64,000 bases of DNA from Kiritimatiellota bacterium B12222 (lineage in GTDB: Bacteria; Verrucomicrobiota; Kiritimatiellia; SS1-B-03-39; UBA6053). The stretch is taken from contig CP120722.1 in NCBI GenBank assembly GCA_029719485.1, positions 3,534,001-3,598,000 of the forward strand, given 5' to 3'. This document shows, piece by piece, positions 26,263-34,113 of the stretch (position 1 is the stretch's first letter; each line of letters starts with the position of its first letter). The notes below the pieces were generated by a model. The model did not search any database. It had not been told where the DNA came from and saw nothing but the letters and a program-made list of their open reading frames with translations. The translations under genes and the position numbers were made by a program.

Positions 26263-26340
26263 CGCAAATTATGTCACTTGTCTGAAGTGAGATCTCTTAT
26301 CCGAGTCTCACACTTTGGCAAGTTCTTCGTTCAAAAAAAA

Positions 26341-27150
26341 TCAATCAGCCGACGGCATTTCGTACGGCATCAATTCACCACCAATGACAGAAGCACCGCC
26401 GTCCACATAAATGGTCTGGCCTGTAATCTGTTTGGAGTAATTCCCCAAGAGGAATGCAACGGCACCAGCAACTTCACGCTGTGCGTTTTTAGGATCCCAA
26501 CCGAGGGGACTTGATTTGGCCCAGGTATTGCCCAGTTCTTCAAAACCAGGAATATGTTTCGCAGCAATGGTATAAACCGGACCAGCGGAAACCGCATTCA
26601 CCCGAATTTTTTCTTTGCCGTGACGACGAGACAAACCACGTACAACCGCTTCCAACGCAGCTTTGTTTACGCCCATCCAGTTATAGAAGGCAAATGCGCG
26701 CTCAGAAGCAAAAGTTAATGCAACCACCCCGCCGCCATCAACCATTTTAGGTTGCGCATAACGGGTAACCGTGGCCAAAGAAACCGCAGAGATATGAAAG
26801 CCTTTCATCAAGTCATCATATGCATCTGTGTGGAACTCTTCGCCCAAACAGGTTTTGGGGTTACTAAAAGCAATGGAGTGTACGAGACCAGAGATTGGAC
26901 CTTCAATGCCATCGAACAAGGCAATGACTTCTTCATCATTGGTGACATCACAAAAGCGAATATCCAAATCAGCACGATCTTCTTCAGTCAGCTTTTTGCT
27001 ACGGTCGAAGAAAATTTTCTTCATCCGTTCGCTTTGCACCGTATAAATGACTTTTCCGCCAAATGACTGGATCATTTTACCGATGGCGAAAGCAATCGAG
27101 TCCGCATCAAGCAGTCCCATTACCAAGTAGGTTTTACCAGATTCAATCAT
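26341..27150 (-). CDS. fabI: Enoyl-ACP reductase FabI
   Basis: 269 residues, short-chain dehydrogenase fold of the FabI subgroup. It reduces enoyl-ACP in the last step of fatty-acid elongation. The FabI catalytic Tyr-x6-Lys is visible as FYNWMGVNK (Tyr156, Lys163), the same spacing as E. coli FabI, with the family stretch LVHSIAFSNP at about 89-98. The C-terminal GQTIYVDGGASVIGG is also typical. AGGAG precedes the ATG at 27150. It is the target family of triclosan-type inhibitors. Confidence 0.93.
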   Translation of the reverse strand: MIESGKTYLVMGLLDADSIAFAIGKMIQSFGGKVIYTVQSERMKKIFFDRSKKLTEEDRADLDIRFCDVTNDEEVIALFDGIEGPISGLVHSIAFSNPKTCLGEEFHTDAYDDLMKGFHISAVSLATVTRYAQPKMVDGGGVVALTFASERAFAFYNWMGVNKAALEAVVRGLSRRHGKEKIRVNAVSAGPVYTIAAKHIPGFEELGNTWAKSSPLGWDPKNAQREVAGAVAFLLGNYSKQITGQTIYVDGGASVIGGELMPYEMPSAD

Positions 27151-27182
27151 AGATGCACTCCTCTGCTATTAAAATAAAAGAC

Positions 27183-27380
27183 TTAGCCTTCCGCGGAAAT
27201 TTTCGCGGGGCGTTTCAGCATATCACGAACTTCACGAGGGTTCAGTTTCGCAGCAGCTTCTTCAGATACGCCCAATGCAATCAAACGTTTGCGTTGTGTG
27301 TTCTGACGATTCAATTTTTTCGCGCCACCTTTACGAGGGCGAGTGATATTGGTTTTGTTAAATTTACGTCCGGTTCCCAT
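27183..27380 (-). CDS. Small basic protein, function unknown
   Basis: 65 residues starting MGTGRKFNKTNITRPRKGGAK, very rich in Lys and Arg in its first half and ending in a helical segment (LIALGVSEEAAAKLNPREVRDMLKR). GGAGA precedes the ATG at 27380; the longer open frame to 27500 has no support. The basic composition suggests nucleic-acid or ribosome contact, but no named family was recognised. It lies 32 bases upstream of fabI on the same strand. Confidence 0.65.
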   Translation of the reverse strand: MGTGRKFNKTNITRPRKGGAKKLNRQNTQRKRLIALGVSEEAAAKLNPREVRDMLKRPAKISAEG

Positions 27381-27503
27381 GGGAATTCTCCAAGATTTAC
27401 GTGATAAAATTTTCCCCCTCAGGGGCAAAGGAGGGGCTCTATGTCTTGAATTTTGAGCTGAGGCAAGGAAAAACGTGCGCAAGCTGCAATCTATCGTCAA
27501 GAC

Positions 27504-28073
27504 TTACAGCCGTGCTTTGATGAATTTGGCAACTTTTCCGCCCAGATACTCATATCCAGCGGGGGAATAATGCACCCCGTCCGGCAATAAAATATTGTCT
27601 CGCCCTACCGCATCCACCTCCGCATATAAGGGATTCACGTCTATGCGAAACTCCGAGGCGATACTTCCTGCAAGTGTATTATAAGCAATGACATCGTCCA
27701 AAAAACGATCAAAACTTTTCTGCTGATGATGCCACTCCTGATTCACGGGTGTAATGCTTGCCCATATAATTTTGGCCTGGGTTTGAGTACAGAGACGATC
27801 AAAAATCCACCGTAGATTTTCAGCAAATTGAGCTAACGGAACCGACGACTCTTTTGCATCACGCTCTTTTCGTAAATCGTGCAAGCCACAATTGAGATGA
27901 ATAAGGTCTGCAGGACGTTCCAAGGCCCAGCTACCAAGATTTTCGCGGACTTTCCCCGACGCGCCTCCATTTTCTTCCGGTGCCCAAATTGTGGCCACAT
28001 CCTGAAGGGCCGAACAAACCGTGTCTTGGTATCCCATTCGAATGGAATCCCCGATTAAAATAATGTTTTTCAT
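27504..28073 (-). CDS. SGNH/GDSL-type hydrolase
   Basis: 189 residues. Block I is IILIGDSIRMGYQ with the nucleophile Ser at about 10; block III appears as HLNCGLHDLR; and block V is LPDGVHYSPAGYEYLG, giving the Asp and His of the triad. Families with this fold hydrolyse esters, often acetyl groups on carbohydrates. There is no signal peptide, so it is probably cytoplasmic. It is divergent from the sulfatase at 28268, suggesting a link to carbohydrate use, which is inference. Confidence 0.88.
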   Translation of the reverse strand: MKNIILIGDSIRMGYQDTVCSALQDVATIWAPEENGGASGKVRENLGSWALERPADLIHLNCGLHDLRKERDAKESSVPLAQFAENLRWIFDRLCTQTQAKIIWASITPVNQEWHHQQKSFDRFLDDVIAYNTLAGSIASEFRIDVNPLYAEVDAVGRDNILLPDGVHYSPAGYEYLGGKVAKFIKARL

Positions 28074-28207
28074 AAAGCTCTTAGGTGAATCTTAAAATCT
28101 CAATACGCCCCATCCCCATGCCACAACTTGCCCTCTCCTGTCAAAATGGATCGTAGGAAACCCCAACGCTTGCACATGATTTTGCATGGAGGGAGAACGG
28201 CATCCTC

Positions 28208-28236
28208 TTGCTCATTTTCATAAACTTCTATACTGA
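28208..28236 (+). promoter_or_regulatory. Candidate promoter of the sulfatase gene
   Basis: TTGCTC (28208-28213) and TACTGA (28231-28236) are 17 bases apart, 32 bases before the ATG at 28268. The match to consensus is moderate. Confidence 0.4.
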
Positions 28237-28267
28237 AAGTTCTGCAAAAACATGATTGATAGATCCT

Positions 28268-29605
28268 ATGGAAACTAAACAACCACCCAAAAACATTATC
28301 TGGATCTTCGGCGACCAACATCGAGCACAAGCCATGGGGCATCGCGGAGATCCAAATGTACACACTCCCCATATGGACCGCATGTCGGTCGAAGGCATCA
28401 ATTTTGACCAAGCTGTGGGCGGATGCCCCTTATGTTGCCCCTTCAGAGGCTCCCTCCTCTCTAGCTTATACCCCCATCAAGCCGTTCATGGTCATGAAGT
28501 GCAACTCAACCCCGAATTCCCCACCGTTGCCACAGCTTTTAACGATCAGGGATACGACACCGCCTATTTTGGCAAATGGCATGTAGACGGATTTAAAGAA
28601 CGCACCGGACGCGGCGCCCATCATATCATTCCTCCGGAAAGACGCGGCGGATTCAAAACCTGGGTGGGATTCGAAAACAATAACAGTCAGTGGGACTCCT
28701 GGGTACATGGCGGCGAAAACGAAAACGCCTTTCACTACAAACTGCCCGGCTACGAAACTGATGCCTTAACCGACTTATTTATCGAAGATTTAAAGAAAAA
28801 ATCTCAAGCCGACACCCCGTTTTTCTCGGTGCTCTCGGTGCAACCTCCGCACAACCCCTACGCCGCCCCGGCAGAATTTATGGGCATGCATAATCCTGCA
28901 GAAATTGAGCTGAGACCCAACGTACCCGACATTCCGCGGGTCACCGAAAAGGCACGCAAAGATTTAGCCGGCTATTACGCCATGATCGAAAACTTCGACT
29001 GGAACATTGGCCGCATTCGCGAAACCCTTGAAGAACTCGGACAAACTGAAAACACCTGGATCATCTTTTTCTCCGATCACGGGGATATGCACGGCTCACA
29101 TGGCCAACATTTAAAAACCTCTCCATGGGAAGAGTCCATCCGCGTCCCCTGTATCATTTCAGGAGGAGTCCCCTTCTATGAACACGGCGTCGGTACCCAC
29201 AATATTCCTATGAATCATGTGGACTACGCCCCCACCTCCCTCGGCCTCTGCGGTCTTGATGTACCCGATTGGATGATGGGAACGGATTATTCGGCCCTCC
29301 GCCTCAAAAAACAGCCCAAAGAGCCCTATCCCGAATCCGCCTATCTTCAACTCGTCACCCCCACCTGTCATAACCACAGCACCGACCGGCCTTGGCGCGG
29401 AGTGGTCACCCGTGACGGATGGAAATACACCGTGCTCGAAGGACAACCGTGGATGCTCTACAACCTTAACGAAGACCCCTACGAACAAGCCAATCTGGCT
29501 CACAACAACCTGTTCAAAAAAGAACGCCGCCGCTTACAGAACATGCTCGAAGAGTGGATTGAAAAAACAGGGGATAGCTTTCCCCTACCTACCCTTGCTG
29601 AGTGA
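28268..29605 (+). CDS. Type I sulfatase, cytoplasmic
   Basis: 445 residues of the alkaline-phosphatase-like sulfatase family. The formylglycine signature C-x-P-x-R is present as CCPFRGSLLSS (Cys at about residue 56), preceded by the metal-binding IIWIFGDQHRAQ and followed by GKWH and FFSDHGDMHGSHG. It removes sulfate esters from a carbohydrate or small molecule after Cys-to-formylglycine conversion. No signal peptide is visible, so it acts in the cytoplasm or the start has been missed; the in-frame TTG at 28256 adds only four residues. It is followed after 57 bases by a nucleoside-hydrolase-like gene. Confidence 0.93.
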   Translation: METKQPPKNIIWIFGDQHRAQAMGHRGDPNVHTPHMDRMSVEGINFDQAVGGCPLCCPFRGSLLSSLYPHQAVHGHEVQLNPEFPTVATAFNDQGYDTAYFGKWHVDGFKERTGRGAHHIIPPERRGGFKTWVGFENNNSQWDSWVHGGENENAFHYKLPGYETDALTDLFIEDLKKKSQADTPFFSVLSVQPPHNPYAAPAEFMGMHNPAEIELRPNVPDIPRVTEKARKDLAGYYAMIENFDWNIGRIRETLEELGQTENTWIIFFSDHGDMHGSHGQHLKTSPWEESIRVPCIISGGVPFYEHGVGTHNIPMNHVDYAPTSLGLCGLDVPDWMMGTDYSALRLKKQPKEPYPESAYLQLVTPTCHNHSTDRPWRGVVTRDGWKYTVLEGQPWMLYNLNEDPYEQANLAHNNLFKKERRRLQNMLEEWIEKTGDSFPLPTLAE

Positions 29606-29662
29606 GCAAAACGGAAGGGTCTTCGCCCAAGACCCTTCCCCACCTCCCCTAAAACAATTTTC

Positions 29663-30601
29663 ATGAAAAACATGCCCCCCCTTCCCGTCGACCTCCTGAC
29701 CAGAAATTTACAACACCCCGGGAAAAAAGTGTCCATGGTATTGGATACCGATACCTACAACGAAATCGACGACCAGTTTGCCCTCGCCTACGCCTTGCGT
29801 TCTCCCGAGGCTGTACACATCGAGGCCATCTACGCCGCCCCCTTTCATAACGACCGCTCCACCGGACCCGAAAACGGCATGGAGTTGAGTTACAATGAAA
29901 TACTCAACGTCTTGAAACGCATGAATGAACCCCTGGAAAATCATCAGGTGTTCAAGGGATCCAGAAGTTTTCTTCAAGCCAAGGATGAACCCGTGGACAG
30001 TCCCGCCGCCCGTGATTTGGTTGCACGCGCCATGGCCCACAGCCCGGAAGACCCCTTGTATGTGGTCGGCATCGGAGCCATCACCAATGTGGCCTCAGCC
30101 CTGCTCATGGAACCCCGCATTCGCGAACGTATCGTGTTGCTTTGGTTGGGTGGACATGCCCGCATCTATCCTTCGGCAAATGAGTTTAATCTCAAACAGG
30201 ATGTATGGGCCTCTCAACTGATTTTTGATTGTGGCGCGCCTCTGATTTGGTTCCCCTGCCTCGGCATGGCCAACATCTTATCCACCTGCCTCGCCGAATT
30301 GGAAAAAGACCTCAAAGGTCATTCCAATATTGGAGATTATCTGGTCGAAATCGTTAAAGGATACCACCCCGATCATTATGCATGGAGTAAAGTCATCTGG
30401 GACCTCGCACCCATCGCCTGGCTGGTGGATCCCAACTGCATTCAATCCATTATTGCATCCAGTCCCATTTTAAATGATGACATGACCTTATCCAGAGATG
30501 ATAGCCGTCACCCGATTAACGAAACCATTCTCATTCACCGCAATTCGGTGTTCAGGGATGTGTTCCGCAAACTCAAAGCGGCGCCTTCATCTCCCCTCTA
30601 A
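29663..30601 (+). CDS. Inosine-uridine nucleoside hydrolase-like protein
   Basis: 312 residues. The calcium-binding N-terminal motif of the IUNH family is clear: VLDTDTYNEIDDQFALAYAL (Asp28, Asp30, Asp36, Asp37), with a later DPLYVVGIGAITNVASAL and a helical C-terminal half. True nucleoside hydrolases cleave N-glycosidic bonds of ribonucleosides. Here the gene is paired with a sulfatase, so a glycoside of another kind is possible. No signal peptide. A strong terminator follows. Confidence 0.85.
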   Translation: MKNMPPLPVDLLTRNLQHPGKKVSMVLDTDTYNEIDDQFALAYALRSPEAVHIEAIYAAPFHNDRSTGPENGMELSYNEILNVLKRMNEPLENHQVFKGSRSFLQAKDEPVDSPAARDLVARAMAHSPEDPLYVVGIGAITNVASALLMEPRIRERIVLLWLGGHARIYPSANEFNLKQDVWASQLIFDCGAPLIWFPCLGMANILSTCLAELEKDLKGHSNIGDYLVEIVKGYHPDHYAWSKVIWDLAPIAWLVDPNCIQSIIASSPILNDDMTLSRDDSRHPINETILIHRNSVFRDVFRKLKAAPSSPL

Positions 30602-30625
30602 CAAACCTTAGCTTGCTCACTGAAA

Positions 30626-30657
30626 CAGCCGGAACGTTCTCGTTCCGGCTGTTTTTT
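30626..30657 (+). terminator. Terminator after the sulfatase/nucleoside-hydrolase pair
   Basis: Perfect 11-base stem CAGCCGGAACG / CGTTCCGGCTG with a 4-base loop, followed by T6. Confidence 0.93.
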
Positions 30658-30815
30658 CGGCATAGCTCTAGGAAAGCTCACTCTCTGGTAGATTTAAATA
30701 TCTCCAAGAAGGTATATGACATGAAATAGGTATTGCACCTACTTCTTATATGCGTTTCTTTATATTCCATATCAAGAACAATGACAACCCTCACCCCAAC
30801 TGAGCCAGAACGAAT

Positions 30816-31613
30816 ATGAAAACAGTGATCCCCAAACCCCTCGCCCTACTCAGCTTCCTCATGACCCTTGCGACAGCGAACGCGCAACTCCCGCTGACAG
30901 TCGGAGAAACAATCATTTTCAACGAAACCTTTACCGACAACCAGAATGAATGGAGCAATGTCGCCATCGTCAATGGCAAAGGAACTGCCAGCAGCAAGCA
31001 GGCAAAAATTGAAAATGGCATTTGGACCCCCTCCATAGATAGCGACGGCTCAGGCGTAAGTTCTACGACTACCTTTGAAGCCTTGGACCTCTCCAAAGGC
31101 CCCCTCTCCATTTATATGCTGGTGAATATTGAGGACATCCTTAATAATCCGGCGCAAGCACGATTTGGCATCGATCTCACCGGGAAAGGCGGAACCTACA
31201 GCTCCAAATTTGTTTTCCAAATTGAACCGGGAGATGGCCTCGCAAAACAATTTTCCTATCTTCAATACCGAAACGAGGAAGGCGCAGGCGTCACCGACAA
31301 TCTGGACAAAACCCATGCAACCGGCATCATCACCGACCCTCAAGCCTTCTACAGCTTTAAACTCACCATTACCCATGCAGTTGACGGATTTGCCAATATC
31401 CAAGCCTACTATTATGATGCGCAACGCGCCACCTACTTCCCTTTCCCCAGTGAAACCCATGGAACGAACAGCGTTTTAGCAACCACAGGCAAGGGGGAAG
31501 ACAAAGGACTATTCACCTCTCTCACCCTAAGCAGTCGGAACGGGAGCTCAAATGCATCCGGCAGTAATGCCGCCAAATTTAAGCAAGTCGTCATCACCCA
31601 AACCACCCCCTAA
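30816..31613 (+). CDS. Secreted protein of unknown function
   Basis: 265 residues with a signal peptide (MKTVIPKPLALLSFLMTLATANA, about 1-23). The mature part is beta-rich, with aromatic and Gly-rich strands such as FNETFTDNQNEWSNVAIVNG and QAFYSFKLTITHA, resembling concanavalin-like sandwich domains seen in Verrucomicrobiota exported proteins. There is no PEP-CTERM tail and no Cys. Function is unknown; a carbohydrate-binding role is only a guess. It is preceded by about 210 bases without another gene. Confidence 0.6.
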   Translation: MKTVIPKPLALLSFLMTLATANAQLPLTVGETIIFNETFTDNQNEWSNVAIVNGKGTASSKQAKIENGIWTPSIDSDGSGVSSTTTFEALDLSKGPLSIYMLVNIEDILNNPAQARFGIDLTGKGGTYSSKFVFQIEPGDGLAKQFSYLQYRNEEGAGVTDNLDKTHATGIITDPQAFYSFKLTITHAVDGFANIQAYYYDAQRATYFPFPSETHGTNSVLATTGKGEDKGLFTSLTLSSRNGSSNASGSNAAKFKQVVITQTTP

Positions 31614-31652
31614 GCTTGTAAGCTCTCGCAAAAAGTAGAGACCTCCCCTCAC

Positions 31653-31952
31653 TCAAGTGCACTCACTCACCAGTTCAATCAAACCGGGAAAACGTTCCCG
31701 AAAAGTCTCCAAACGCAAACAGTTGAGACATTTGGTCCCCTCCACCCGCGTCTCAATCAGCCCCGCTTCCCTTAACACCCCCATGTGATGGGAAAGCGTG
31801 GCTTTGGCCACCCCGACAGGCAATTCATTGCAGGCCAACTCCTTCGAGGCCAGCAAGGCCCGAACAATGGAAACACGACAAGGATCCGACAAGGCCTGCA
31901 TGGCTTTTTCTAAAGGAATGCTCTCAATTTCAGGATGCTCGTAGGCTTTCAT
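31653..31952 (-). CDS. ArsR family transcriptional regulator (OYE-linked)
   Basis: 99 residues, ArsR-type winged helix: MQALSDPCRVSIVRALL, the recognition helix VGVAKATLSHHMGVLREAGL and the wing TRVEGTKCLNCLRL. Four Cys are present, two in a CxxC in the wing, which could sense thiols, electrophiles or metals. It is divergent from the Old Yellow Enzyme gene, and two GTTC-N10-GAAC repeats lie between them, so it probably represses that gene and perhaps itself. Confidence 0.88.
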   Translation of the reverse strand: MKAYEHPEIESIPLEKAMQALSDPCRVSIVRALLASKELACNELPVGVAKATLSHHMGVLREAGLIETRVEGTKCLNCLRLETFRERFPGLIELVSECT

Positions 31953-31971
31953 ACTAAAGAACTTACCCTTT

Positions 31972-31989
31972 GTTCGAAAAATTACGAAC
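31972..31989. promoter_or_regulatory. Candidate ArsR operator 1
   Basis: Inverted repeat GTTC-N10-GAAC (extended GTTCG/CGAAC arms) lying just upstream of the -35 of the OYE promoter and 20 bases from the arsR start. Its partner site is 56 bases away. Confidence 0.55.
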
Positions 31990-31995
31990 TACAAT

Positions 31996-32025
31996 TTGAC
32001 AAGAATCATTTTTGCATCATATTGA
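31996..32025 (+). promoter_or_regulatory. Promoter of the Old Yellow Enzyme gene
   Basis: TTGACA (31996-32001) and TATTGA (32020-32025) separated by 18 bases, flanked on both sides by GTTC-N10-GAAC operators. Confidence 0.65.
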
Positions 32026-32047
32026 TTGTTCGATAATCATAGAACAA
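32026..32047. promoter_or_regulatory. Candidate ArsR operator 2
   Basis: Inverted repeat TTGTTC-N10-GAACAA directly after the -10 element, at the expected transcription start. It has the same GTTC-N10-GAAC core as operator 1, and binding here should block initiation. Confidence 0.55.
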
Positions 32048-32063
32048 CCAACCCTCACAACTC

Positions 32064-33134
32064 ATGACTACATCCACAGAAAACTTATTTTCTCCCCTCC
32101 GCATTGGCGCGTTAGAACTTTCCAACCGCGTAATCATGGCCCCCTTGACGCGCTGTCGCGCCAGCGAAGGCCGGGTACCCAACGATTTGATGGTCGAATA
32201 TTACGCCCAACGCGCCAGCGCCGGATTAATCATTAGTGAAGCCACGGCCGTCGACCCCATGGGAGTCGGATATCCAGACACACCCGGAATTTGGTCGGAG
32301 GCACAAGTCGACGGCTGGAAAAAAGTTACCGAGGCCGTGCATGAAAAAGGAGGCAAAATCGTACTACAACTTTGGCATGTGGGACGAATTTCAGATCCCA
32401 GCTATTTAGACGGAAAACAACCCGTAGCTCCCAGCGCCATTGCCGCGTCTGGACATGTAAGTCTGCTGCGCCCCATGAAAGAATTCGACCAGCCACGCGC
32501 ATTAGAAACCGAAGAAATCCCCGCCATCGTCGAAGCCTACCGCAAGGGGGCTGAAAATGCCAAACGTGCCGGATTTGATGGGGTAGAACTTCACGGCGCA
32601 AATGGCTATTTGCTCGATCAATTCCTTCAAGATTCCACCAACAAACGTAGCGATGCCTACGGGGGGCCCATCGAAAACCGGGCTCGCCTGATGTTAGAAG
32701 CCGTAGATGCCGCCATTTCGGTGTGGGGTGCCGACCGTGTGGGCCTGCACATTTCTCCCCGGGCCGATTCCCATGACATGGGCGACAGTGATCTGGAAGC
32801 CACCTTCACATATGTGGCCAAAGCCATGAAAGAACGGAAGATTGCCTTTATTTTTGCCCGAGAATCTCAAGCAGATCCCCGTCTGGGCCCAACCCTCAAA
32901 AAAGCCTTCGGAGGTGTGTACATCGCCAACCAACAATTAAGTGCAGAACAAGCTCAAACCTTGATTCAACAGGGAGAAGCAGACGCTTGCGCTTGGGGTC
33001 AGAACTACATTGCCAATCCTGATCTGCTTCGGCGCTTCAAAGAAAATCTTCCCCTGAATCCCCCCGTTCCAGAAACCTTTTATTTTGGAAAAGAGGGAGA
33101 AGGCTACACCGACTACCCCTTCTACAAAGACTAA
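32064..33134 (+). CDS. Old Yellow Enzyme family NADH:flavin oxidoreductase
   Basis: 356 residues, an FMN-dependent TIM barrel. FSPLRIGALELSNRVIMAPLTR is the family opening, and the substrate-binding HxxN is FDGVELHGANGYLLDQFL (His177, Asn180), followed by NKRSDAYGGPIENRARL. It reduces activated alkenes, nitro compounds or nitrate esters (NemA/xenobiotic reductase type). It has its own promoter and two ArsR-type operators, so it is probably induced by an electrophile or similar stress. The gene ends before a region with paired palindromes. Confidence 0.95.
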   Translation: MTTSTENLFSPLRIGALELSNRVIMAPLTRCRASEGRVPNDLMVEYYAQRASAGLIISEATAVDPMGVGYPDTPGIWSEAQVDGWKKVTEAVHEKGGKIVLQLWHVGRISDPSYLDGKQPVAPSAIAASGHVSLLRPMKEFDQPRALETEEIPAIVEAYRKGAENAKRAGFDGVELHGANGYLLDQFLQDSTNKRSDAYGGPIENRARLMLEAVDAAISVWGADRVGLHISPRADSHDMGDSDLEATFTYVAKAMKERKIAFIFARESQADPRLGPTLKKAFGGVYIANQQLSAEQAQTLIQQGEADACAWGQNYIANPDLLRRFKENLPLNPPVPETFYFGKEGEGYTDYPFYKD

Positions 33135-33245
33135 AACCCTTCGCAGCCTCCCGCCCCTCTACACCAACGACGCACGCGTGCAAATGCCGCTTCGTCCTAG
33201 AGCGGGCGCTACCCTGCCCCCCAAAAAAACACTACCCAAACAAGC

Positions 33246-33297
33246 TTCCGAGATTCGGAAACACCTCAAGTCACTCTTCCGACACTCGGAAGAGTGA
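33246..33297. repeat. Two matching palindromes between convergent genes
   Basis: TTCCGA-N3-TCGGAA occurs at 33246-33260 and again at 33277-33291, 31 bases centre to centre. The second copy is extended to a perfect 12-base-arm hairpin, TCACTCTTCCGA / TCGGAAGAGTGA (33271-33297, 3-base loop). There is no T run, so it is not a standard terminator. It lies between the OYE stop and an ArsR stop. Confidence 0.7.
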
Positions 33298-33315
33298 TCA
33301 CAAAGCGCCCTGCCC

Positions 33316-33729
33316 TCAACGCCCAGTATCGAGGGCGCTGTCAGCGATTTCCTCCAACCATTCGTCGCTGTTGGCCCCCACCACACATTCATTATCCACC
33401 CGCATTTCCAAACGTTTTTTACAACGCGCGGCCACATCTGCAAATTCATCCGCAGGTAGCGAACGCACGGACTTCACCAATAAATCCCAGTGTAGAAGAT
33501 CTTGTTCCGCTAAGGTGTAATAAACCCATTTCCCCATTTTCATTTGTGTAAGCAACCCCGCTTTGTACAAAATTTTCAAATTGCGGGAAGCATTGTAGGA
33601 GGTGTCCCCCGTCACATCCACCGCTTCTGCAACCGTAATGCACTGATCCACATGAATCAGTAACCAGAACAGACGAAGGCGATGAGGTTCGGCGAGGGCT
33701 TTGAGGGCATCTATGTAGTCTTCATTCAT
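33316..33729 (-). CDS. ArsR family transcriptional regulator (permease-linked)
   Basis: 137 residues: DALKALAEPHRLRLFWLLI, helix-turn-helix ITVAEAVDVTGDTSYNASRNLKIL and wing TQMKMGKWVYYTL. A C-terminal tail of about 50 residues carries two of its three Cys (AARCKK and DNECVV), which could bind a metal or metalloid. It is the third gene of a unit with an ArsP/YraQ-like permease and a small membrane protein, seven bases after the latter, so it probably represses that operon. Confidence 0.85.
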   Translation of the reverse strand: MNEDYIDALKALAEPHRLRLFWLLIHVDQCITVAEAVDVTGDTSYNASRNLKILYKAGLLTQMKMGKWVYYTLAEQDLLHWDLLVKSVRSLPADEFADVAARCKKRLEMRVDNECVVGANSDEWLEEIADSALDTGR

Positions 33730-33736
33730 GCGTTCA

Positions 33737-34042
33737 TTAGGATTTGGGGTACATCAAACTGATCACCATGAGGATCACGCCCACCAAAAACACAATCGCT
33801 GAATGTGATCCATGGAGCATGAGTGTAGACGCATCTGCTCCCGAGAACAAGGCTAACCAGAAAAATGGACAAAAAATCCCTAACAACGCAATATTACGTC
33901 CGGCTTTCATTTGTTCATTGAGAGCTCCTCCCCGAACCAACACCCGGATTACCTCAAACAAATGTCGATATGCACAACATTTGCTAATACAGTTAAGTAC
34001 TTTTTTAGTCTTCATTGTACCCGATTCATTATTCGTCTTCAT
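33737..34042 (-). CDS. Small Cys-containing membrane protein
   Basis: 101 residues. The N-terminus has a short Cys cluster NCISKCCAYRH (Cys18, Cys22, Cys23, His27), and two hydrophobic helices follow (about 47-65 and 76-96). ATG at 34042, or at 34015, which would make it nine residues shorter. It lies between the permease and its ArsR. The Cys cluster on the membrane side could bind the same metal or metalloid as the permease, which is inference; no family was recognised. Confidence 0.6.
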   Translation of the reverse strand: MKTNNESGTMKTKKVLNCISKCCAYRHLFEVIRVLVRGGALNEQMKAGRNIALLGIFCPFFWLALFSGADASTLMLHGSHSAIVFLVGVILMVISLMYPKS

Positions 34043-34113
34043 ATAAAATTTTCCAAAAGAGTTGCCACGATGACTCAGGTCTCCACATGAGCCTGAGTCA
34101 CCGATCCGCAGGG

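Noticed and set aside
26286..26312. Possible hairpin GTGAGA / TCTCAC downstream of fabI
   Set aside because: Short stem, long loop, and the T run lies on the wrong side for a minus-strand terminator.
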